Positions 5,533-10,999 of a stretch of 10,999 nt of DNA are shown piece by piece. The notes below the pieces were generated by a model. It was not told the origin of the DNA. It did no database searches and saw only the letters and a program-made list of their open reading frames with translations. Location: positions 1 through 10,999 of the forward strand of contig JAJZSX010000051.1 of assembly GCA_021849435.1 (NCBI GenBank), given 5' to 3'. Within the stretch, counting starts at the first letter, position 1. Every line of letters starts with the position of its first letter. This stretch comes from Actinomycetes bacterium. Its GTDB lineage: Bacteria > Actinomycetota > Acidimicrobiia > Acidimicrobiales > RAAP-2. The translations under genes and the position numbers were made by a program.

Positions 5533-6525
5533 ATGGTGAGCACGTACTTGCGGGCTGTGAGCAACGCCGACGTCGGTGTCCGCCTCGCGGACCCGGCTCG
5601 CCCGCCCAGCATCGCGAGCGAGACCCAGCTGCGCTCTGTGCTCGCGAGCCTCGCCGGCGTCGACGCCGTCGGAGCGGAGGCGCGCGCCGCCAAGCTCGCC
5701 ACCCGTTCGATCAAGACGGCGTCCAAGCGCGCAGCGCTCGACACGATCATTTCGATGATCGATCTCACGACCTTGGAGGGCGCCGACACCCCCGAACGGG
5801 TCGCCTCGATGTGTGACAAGGCCCGTCGCCCCGATCCGCACGACCCCTCGACGCCGAGCGTGGCGGCGGTGTGCGTCTATCCCGACCTGGTGGCCGGGGC
5901 GAAGAGCCGTCTCGTCGGTTCGAGCGTCGCGGTTGCCGCCGTGGCCACGGCGTTTCCCTCGGGACGCGCCTCGCTCGCGGTGAAGCTTCTCGACGTCGCC
6001 GACGCGGTCGCGGCCGGCGCCGACGAGATCGACATGGTGATCGACCGCGGCGCGTTCCTCTCGGGCCGCCTCGGCCAGGTCTTCGACGAAATCGTGTCGG
6101 TGAAGTCCGCCTGCGGGACCGCGCACCTGAAGGTGATCCTAGAGACCGGCGAGCTCGTGACCTACGACAACGTGCGGCGCGCGAGCTGGCTCGCCATGCT
6201 CGCCGGCGCCGACTTCATCAAGACCTCGACGGGAAAGGTCAGCGTCGCCGCGACTGCGCCGGTCGCCCTGGTGATGCTCGAGGCCGTGCGGGACTTCGCC
6301 GAGTCGACGGGTCGCCTGGTGGGCGTCAAGGTGGCCGGCGGCATCCGCAGCGCGAAGGACGCGATCCGCTACCTGGTGATCGTCAACGAGACCGCGGGCT
6401 CGGCCTGGATGCGCCCGGAGCTCTTCCGCTTCGGCGCTTCGTCGCTACTCAACGACGTATTGATGCAGCGCCTGCGCCAGACTCGCGGAGCGTACGTGCG
6501 TCCCGAGGAGTTCAGCGCCGACTGA
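5533..6525 (+). CDS. deoC: Deoxyribose-phosphate aldolase, long eukaryote-like form
   Basis: 330 residues from ATG 5533. This class I aldolase splits 2-deoxyribose-5-phosphate into glyceraldehyde-3-phosphate and acetaldehyde. The Schiff-base lysine is Lys230 in DFIKTSTGK, the proton-relay lysine is Lys266 in GVKVAGGIRSAKD, and the catalytic Asp167 is in DEIDMVIDRG. About 75 residues precede MIDLTTLEG (75-83), and a C-terminal part follows GIRSAKD. Both, together with HLKVILETGEL, resemble human DERA rather than the roughly 220-260-residue bacterial form. GTG 5527 and GTG 5536 are alternative starts; 5527 overlaps the putative -10. The stop overlaps the next ATG in TGATG. The aldehyde dehydrogenase next door is a natural partner to remove acetaldehyde. 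Confidence 0.94.
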   Translation: MVSTYLRAVSNADVGVRLADPARPPSIASETQLRSVLASLAGVDAVGAEARAAKLATRSIKTASKRAALDTIISMIDLTTLEGADTPERVASMCDKARRPDPHDPSTPSVAAVCVYPDLVAGAKSRLVGSSVAVAAVATAFPSGRASLAVKLLDVADAVAAGADEIDMVIDRGAFLSGRLGQVFDEIVSVKSACGTAHLKVILETGELVTYDNVRRASWLAMLAGADFIKTSTGKVSVAATAPVALVMLEAVRDFAESTGRLVGVKVAGGIRSAKDAIRYLVIVNETAGSAWMRPELFRFGASSLLNDVLMQRLRQTRGAYVRPEEFSAD

Positions 6526-7991
6526 TGACCGAGAACCATCTCGCCACGAGCCACTTGGGGGCATTCGACTACGACCCGGCGCCGGAGTCCGCGTCGATCG
6601 CACGGCTGCGCGACGCCTACGGCCTCTTCATCGATGGCGACTTCACTGACGCCACGTCGCACCCGTCCTTCGCCTCGGTGAACCCGGCGACGGGCGCCGA
6701 CCTGGCGAATGTTGCCCAGGCGAGCTCGCCCGACGTGGACCGCGCGGTCGCGGCTGCGCGCCACGCCTACGACACCGTGTGGTCTAAGACCACCGGAGCC
6801 GAACGGGCCAAGTACCTCTTTCGCATCGCCCGATTGATCCAGGAGCGCTCGCGCGAGCTCGCGGTCGTCGAGACACTCGACAACGGCAAGCCCATCCGCG
6901 AATCGCGCGACATCGACGTGCCCCTCGCGGCTGCGCACTTCTTCTACTACGCCGGATGGGCCGACAAGCTCGAGCACGCGGGATACGGCGCGAACCCGCG
7001 CCCGGTGGGTGTGGCCGGTCAGATCATCCCGTGGAACTTCCCCCTCTTGATGGCCGCTTGGAAGCTGGCGCCGGCGCTCGCCGCGGGCAACACCTGCGTC
7101 TTGAAGCCGGCCGAGACCACGCCGCTCAGCGCGCTCATCCTCGCCGAGATCCTCCAGCAGGCCGAGCTGCCGGCGGGCGTTGTGAATATCCTCACGGGTG
7201 ACGGCACGACGGGCGCGGCCCTCGTCGAGCACCCTGGCGTCGACAAGATCGCCTTCACGGGCTCGACCGAGGTCGGCCGGCTGATCCAGCGCCGTGTGGC
7301 CGCCAGCGCCAAGCGCCTGACCCTCGAGCTCGGCGGCAAGGGGGCCAACATCGTCTTCGATGACGCGCCCATCGACGAGATGATCGAGGGGATCATCGAC
7401 GGCATCTTCTTCAACCAGGGCCACGTCTGCTGTGCGGGGTCGCGCCTGCTCGTCCAAGAGACGATCGCCGACGAAGTGCTGCGCCGACTCGTGCGCCGCG
7501 TCGAGCAGCTGCGCGTGGGCGATCCACTGGACAAGAACACCGACGTCGGCGCGATCAACTCGGCCACCCAGCTGGCCAAGATCACCGAGCTCGTCGCTGC
7601 CGGCGAGGCCGAAGGCGCGACGCGCTATTCGAGCTCGTGCGAGCTGCCCTCCGCGGGCTACTGGTTCGCCCCGACGGTCTTCGCCAACGTCTCGTCGTCG
7701 CATCGCATCGCGCGCGAGGAGATCTTCGGACCGGTCCTCTCCGTGCTGACCTTCCGCACGCCCGACGAGGCGGTGACCAAGGCCAACGACACCAACTACG
7801 GGCTGGCCTGTGGCGTGTGGAGCGAGAAGGGTAGTCGGACCCTCTGGGTTGCCGAGCGTCTGCGCGCCGGCGTGATCTGGGCCAACACCTACAACCGCTT
7901 CGACCCGACCAGCCCCTTCGGTGGCGTTCGTGAGTCGGGGTTCGGCCGAGAGGGCGGGCGCCACGGATTGGAGGCCTACCTTGATGTCTGA
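6525..7991 (+). CDS. NAD(P)-dependent aldehyde dehydrogenase
   Basis: 488-residue full-length ALDH with the whole catalytic set: Asn171 in IIPWNFPL, cofactor Lys194 in VLKPAETTP, the FTGSTEVG cofactor loop (244-251), general base Glu268 in LELGGKG, nucleophile Cys302 in FNQGHVCCAGSR, and EEIFGP (398-403). It oxidises an aldehyde to the acid. Following deoC with a one-base overlap (TGATG), it most likely handles acetaldehyde from deoxyribose-5-phosphate; that substrate is inferred from context. A GAGGAG lies 14 bases upstream, too far to be ideal, so initiation probably depends on coupling to deoC. The next gene, a shortened ALDH paralogue, overlaps its end by 8 bases, and the two may act as one complex. 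ALDH subfamily cannot be fixed by eye. Confidence 0.93.
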   Translation: MTENHLATSHLGAFDYDPAPESASIARLRDAYGLFIDGDFTDATSHPSFASVNPATGADLANVAQASSPDVDRAVAAARHAYDTVWSKTTGAERAKYLFRIARLIQERSRELAVVETLDNGKPIRESRDIDVPLAAAHFFYYAGWADKLEHAGYGANPRPVGVAGQIIPWNFPLLMAAWKLAPALAAGNTCVLKPAETTPLSALILAEILQQAELPAGVVNILTGDGTTGAALVEHPGVDKIAFTGSTEVGRLIQRRVAASAKRLTLELGGKGANIVFDDAPIDEMIEGIIDGIFFNQGHVCCAGSRLLVQETIADEVLRRLVRRVEQLRVGDPLDKNTDVGAINSATQLAKITELVAAGEAEGATRYSSSCELPSAGYWFAPTVFANVSSSHRIAREEIFGPVLSVLTFRTPDEAVTKANDTNYGLACGVWSEKGSRTLWVAERLRAGVIWANTYNRFDPTSPFGGVRESGFGREGGRHGLEAYLDV

Positions 7992-8838
7992 GCGGCTGGA
8001 CGTACGAAAGACCTACAAGCTCGTGATCAACGGCGCCTTCGTGCGCAGCGAGTCGGGACGCAGCTACGAGGTGCGAAACGCCGCCGGCGAGTTCTGGGCC
8101 AACGTGGCCCAAGGTTCGCGCAAGGACGTGCGCGACGCGGTCACGGCAGCGCGCGCGGCCCAGGCCGCGTGGTGGAAGGCGACCGCCTACAACCGCGGCC
8201 AAGTGCTCTTTCGCTTGGCCGAGATGGCCGAGGCGCGTCGTGAGGAGTTGTCTCACCACGTCGCGGCCGCCGAGGGGGTCGGCGAGGCCGACGCCCACGC
8301 GAGCGTCGCGCGCGGGATTGACCGGATCGTCTGGTACGCGGGCTGGACCGACAAGGTCGCCCAGGTCCTCGGCGGGGCCAATCCCGTGGCCGGACCCTTC
8401 TTCAACTTCTCCCTGCCCGTACCGAGTGGCGTCGTGGGCGTGCTCGCCCCGCAGGGATCGTCCTTCGAGGGCTTCGTCGACACCGTGCTCGCCCCGCTCG
8501 CTGTCGGTAACGCCGTCGTCGTGGTCACCAGCGAAGCCCGTCCCACCCCGGGCCTGCTGCTGGGCGAGATGTCGGCGACCTCGGACTTTCCGGCCGGGGT
8601 CCTCAACGTGATCTCCGGGCTGACGCGCGAGCTGGCGCCGACTCTCGCGAGCCACGAGGACGTCGACGGGCTCGACCTGGAGGGCGCCGGCGACGACCAC
8701 GACGAGCTGGCTGGCGCGGCGGCCAATTCGATCAAGCGGGTGCGCCGCGCGAGTGCTGGCGACTACGCGGCCTCGTCGACGTCGCGGCTGCGCAGCTTCG
8801 TTGAGACCTCCACCGTGTGGCACACGATCGGACGTTGA
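7984..8838 (+). CDS. Truncated, catalytically dead aldehyde dehydrogenase paralogue
   Basis: 284 residues that follow the ALDH fold from the N terminus (KLVINGAFVRSES, 12-24) through the cofactor-binding half and end near the start of the catalytic domain. Key sites are lost: PWN is PQG (156-158), the LKPAE lysine region is VTSEA (181-185), the FTGST loop is DLEGAG (231-236), and the glutamate and cysteine blocks are absent. It is probably not a decayed gene: the frame is clean, it has a good ribosome-binding site GGAGG (7970-7974) 9 bases before ATG 7984, and it is knit between neighbours by an 8-base and a 1-base overlap. The tail (about 252-284) is unique. A structural or regulatory partner of the upstream ALDH, like the inactive second half of ALDH16 proteins, is the best guess. 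Confidence 0.85.
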   Translation: MSERLDVRKTYKLVINGAFVRSESGRSYEVRNAAGEFWANVAQGSRKDVRDAVTAARAAQAAWWKATAYNRGQVLFRLAEMAEARREELSHHVAAAEGVGEADAHASVARGIDRIVWYAGWTDKVAQVLGGANPVAGPFFNFSLPVPSGVVGVLAPQGSSFEGFVDTVLAPLAVGNAVVVVTSEARPTPGLLLGEMSATSDFPAGVLNVISGLTRELAPTLASHEDVDGLDLEGAGDDHDELAGAAANSIKRVRRASAGDYAASSTSRLRSFVETSTVWHTIGR

Positions 8839-9650
8839 TGGACCCCTTCGCCCTGGCGGCAACGGCCGCCGACGAGCTGCGCGAACGCAGCGGCGTCGAC
8901 GCCTACGACGTTGCCGTCGTGCTCGGCTCGGGCTGGCGCGAGGGCGCGAGCGTGCTCGGCGAGCCCACGAGCGTCGTGTCCACGTCGACGCTGTCGGGAT
9001 TCGCCGCTCCCACCGTGCCCGGGCACGACGGCCAGATCCTCTCGGTCAAGGTGGCGGGACGTTACGTCGCCCTCGTCGCCGGCCGCGTGCATCTCTACGA
9101 GGGCAACTCGCCCGCCGCGGTGGTGCATCCCGTGCGCACGGTGATCGCGGCGGGTGCCACGCGCGTCGTGCTGACCAACGCGGCCGGCGGGATCGACCCG
9201 GCGATGCGTGCTGGTTCCGTTGTCGTGATCCGCGACCATCTCAATCTCACGGCGACGTCGCCGCTCGAAGGTCCGATGCCCGCGCGGGTTGCGTCGCGCT
9301 TCGTCGATCTCACCGACCTCTACAGCGCGCGGGCGCGCGCCGCGATCCTTTCCGCGGTCCCCGGTCTCGAGGAGGGGGTCTACGCGGGTCTGCGCGGGCC
9401 CCACTACGAGACGCCCGCCGAGATTCGCATGCTCGCGAGCCTCGGTGCCACCCTGGTGGGGATGTCGACGGTGCTCGAGGCGATCGCCGCGCGCCACCTC
9501 GGCGCTGAGGTGGTCGGGCTCTCTCTCGTGTCCAACGCCGCGGCGGGCGTATCGTCGGCGCCGCTCGATCACCGCGAGGTCCTCGAGGCGGGCCAACACG
9601 CCGCCGGCGACCTCGGTCACCTGCTCGCGCGGATCCTGCCAGTCTTGTGA
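8838..9650 (+). CDS. punA: Purine nucleoside phosphorylase, trimeric type
   Basis: 270 residues, the usual length of the low-molecular-mass trimeric PNP family. It splits purine (deoxy)ribonucleosides with phosphate into base and (deoxy)ribose-1-phosphate. Phosphate and sugar contacts are seen in VLGSGW (28-33), AGRVHLYEG (81-89, His85) and TNAAGG (113-118). The base pocket is marked by GPHYETPAEI (187-196, Glu191), GMSTVLEA (208-215) and SLVSNAAAG (229-237). Asn233 fits preference for 6-oxopurines (guanosine, inosine). ATG 8838 overlaps the previous stop in TGATG and has no good ribosome-binding site, suggesting translational coupling. Its end overlaps the mutase start in GTGA. The family is also called DeoD or PNP in actinobacterial annotations. 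Confidence 0.94.
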   Translation: MDPFALAATAADELRERSGVDAYDVAVVLGSGWREGASVLGEPTSVVSTSTLSGFAAPTVPGHDGQILSVKVAGRYVALVAGRVHLYEGNSPAAVVHPVRTVIAAGATRVVLTNAAGGIDPAMRAGSVVVIRDHLNLTATSPLEGPMPARVASRFVDLTDLYSARARAAILSAVPGLEEGVYAGLRGPHYETPAEIRMLASLGATLVGMSTVLEAIAARHLGAEVVGLSLVSNAAAGVSSAPLDHREVLEAGQHAAGDLGHLLARILPVL

Positions 9651-10999
9651 ACTACGAGAAGATCGCCCAGCGCTGGATGGAGGCCGATCCCGATCCGGCG
9701 ACGCGCGCGGAACTGGCCGCTGTGATCGACGCGGGCGATGAGGCCGAGCTCGCGAGACGCTTCGCGCACCCGCTGGTCTTTGGCACCGCGGGCCTGCGCG
9801 GAGAGGTCATGGCCGGCCCGGCGGGCATGAACCGTCTCAGTGTGCGCCGCGCGACCCAGGGCGTGGTGTCCTGGCTCGACGAGCTGGGCCTCGAGCGTCA
9901 CCGCGGAGTGGTGGTGGGCCGTGACGCGCGTCGTGGCTCTGAAGCCTTCAACGACGAGGCCGTCACCGTACTGCTCGGCGCGGGTTGGACGGTCTTTGAG
10001 ATGCCCGGTCCTTTGCCCACACCCTTTGTGCCCTACGCGATCAAACAGCTTGGCGCCGCCGCGGGGATCATGATCACCGCGAGCCACAACCCGCCGCTCG
10101 ATAACGGCTACAAGCTCTACGCTTCCGACGGCGCTCAGATCATCCCGCCGAGCGACGAGCGCGTCGAATACTTCATGGCCCGCGCCGGTGAGCCGGTGCT
10201 GGGCAATCGCACCTCGGCGGATCATCACGTGATCGACGCGGCGCTCTTCGCCCGGTACCGCGAGCACATGGTGGGGCGCTTCGGCGTGGGCGCGAGCGAC
10301 CTCGCCATCACCTACACGCCCCTGCACGGTGTCGGCGGCGCGCCGATGCTCGATCTTTTCGCCGCCGCGGGATATACACGCGTGACTCTCGTCGAGTCCC
10401 AGTTCGCGCCCGATGCGGCCTTTCCCACGCTCGCCTTTCCCAATCCGGAAGAGGCGGGCGCGCTCGACCTGGCGACGGCGCGCGCCGACGCCGTTGGCTC
10501 GTCGCTCGTGATCGCCAACGATCCCGACGCCGACCGCCTAGGAGTCGCGCTGCGCACGAACGCGGGCTGGCGGATCCTGCGCGGCGACGAGATCGGCTGG
10601 CTGCTCGGGGATCTTCTGATCGGCGACGCCCACCCCGGCGACGTCGTCGCGACGAGCCTGGTCTCTTCGACGATGCTCGCGCGCATCGCCGAGGCCGCGG
10701 ACGTTCCCTGTGTGACGACGCTCACCGGCTTCAAGTGGATCTCGCGGGCCGCAGGTACGGGTCGGCTGCTCTTTGGCTACGAGGAGGCGATCGGCTTCGC
10801 GGTCGATCCGCTCGTCGCCGACAAGGACGGCCTCTCGGCGGCGCTGGCGATCTGCTCGCTGGCCGATCGCCTTGCGCGCGACGGCGCGACTCTTCTCACG
10901 CGCCTCGACGAGCTGGAGGCACGCTACGGCGTGCACAGTGGCGGCGCGCTGTCGGTGCGCGCCGAGGGCGAGGACGGGCTCGCTCGCCTGAGATGCGCT
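9647..10999 (+). CDS. Phosphomannomutase/phosphoglucomutase family, PGM2-like; probable phosphopentomutase (3' end cut off)
   Basis: 451 codons are visible from GTG 9647 with no stop, so the gene runs off the window; about the last 100 residues of a family member of roughly 550 are missing. Alpha-D-phosphohexomutase motifs are intact: N-terminal FGTAGLRGEV (45-54), phosphoserine loop ITASHNPPLDNGYK (143-156, Ser146), metal loop NDPDADR (291-297), and sugar-binding GYEEAIGF (377-384) with KDG (393-395). GTAGLRG and GYEEAIGF are typical of the PGM2-like branch, in which human PGM2 is mainly a phosphopentomutase. Placed after purine nucleoside phosphorylase with a 4-base overlap and in one operon with deoC, it probably converts (deoxy)ribose-1-phosphate to the 5-phosphate. 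Phosphomannomutase or phosphoglucomutase activity cannot be excluded. Similar genes are often named pmmB. Confidence 0.9.
   Translation, partial: MNYEKIAQRWMEADPDPATRAELAAVIDAGDEAELARRFAHPLVFGTAGLRGEVMAGPAGMNRLSVRRATQGVVSWLDELGLERHRGVVVGRDARRGSEAFNDEAVTVLLGAGWTVFEMPGPLPTPFVPYAIKQLGAAAGIMITASHNPPLDNGYKLYASDGAQIIPPSDERVEYFMARAGEPVLGNRTSADHHVIDAALFARYREHMVGRFGVGASDLAITYTPLHGVGGAPMLDLFAAAGYTRVTLVESQFAPDAAFPTLAFPNPEEAGALDLATARADAVGSSLVIANDPDADRLGVALRTNAGWRILRGDEIGWLLGDLLIGDAHPGDVVATSLVSSTMLARIAEAADVPCVTTLTGFKWISRAAGTGRLLFGYEEAIGFAVDPLVADKDGLSAALAICSLADRLARDGATLLTRLDELEARYGVHSGGALSVRAEGEDGLARLRCA

Noticed and set aside
7984..8838. Second ALDH as a pseudogene created by frameshift or truncation.
   Set aside because: The frame is clean, the ribosome-binding site is good, both ends overlap neighbouring genes, and no remnant of the catalytic domain lies downstream, where the PNP gene begins immediately.
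6369..8862. Two long minus-strand open frames (about 430-530 codons) opposite the deoC and ALDH genes.
   Set aside because: They mirror strong coding bias in GC-rich genes on the other strand, show no recognisable motifs and are opposite well-supported proteins.

Overview
The window is high-GC bacterial DNA, about two-thirds G+C by eye, with tightly packed genes and frequent GTG starts. Several -10-like TAnnnT boxes lie 6-7 bases before a start codon. This style, with trimeric-type purine nucleoside phosphorylase and actinobacterial-type RmlC and BioY, points to an actinobacterium, possibly a less-studied lineage such as Acidimicrobiia. The lineage is inference. I see no RNA genes, insertion sequences, CRISPR arrays or phage genes, and no gene-free stretch over 300 bases.

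Left part (1-1823): a probable divergent gene starts at the left edge. It is followed by an ECF-type sigma factor and, 37 bases later, a single-pass membrane protein with a large exported part, in the usual position of an anti-sigma or signal-sensing partner. Middle (1841-3099): a delta3,delta2-enoyl-CoA-isomerase-like crotonase converges on the biotin transporter substrate-binding subunit bioY; their stop codons share one CTAG. Next (3135-5500): dTDP-sugar genes. rfbA (minus) and rfbB-rfbC (plus) diverge from a 48-base promoter region. Together they would convert glucose-1-phosphate to dTDP-4-keto-rhamnose; the final reductase rfbD is not in the window.

Right part (5533-10999): a five-gene, end-to-end overlapping set: deoC (long, eukaryote-DERA-like form), an intact aldehyde dehydrogenase, a truncated catalytically dead aldehyde dehydrogenase paralogue, trimeric purine nucleoside phosphorylase, and a phosphohexomutase-family protein of the PGM2-like type that runs off the window. 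Read as a pathway: purine (deoxy)nucleoside -> base + (deoxy)ribose-1-P (PNP) -> (deoxy)ribose-5-P (mutase acting as phosphopentomutase) -> glyceraldehyde-3-P + acetaldehyde (DeoC) -> acetate (ALDH). The active plus dead ALDH pair resembles a split version of the two-domain ALDH16 architecture and is the most interesting protein-level observation. The recurring TAnnnT-N6/7-start geometry, which suggests leaderless mRNAs, is the most interesting DNA-level one. Otherwise the content is mostly core metabolism, and I found no clear sign of a wholly new system.
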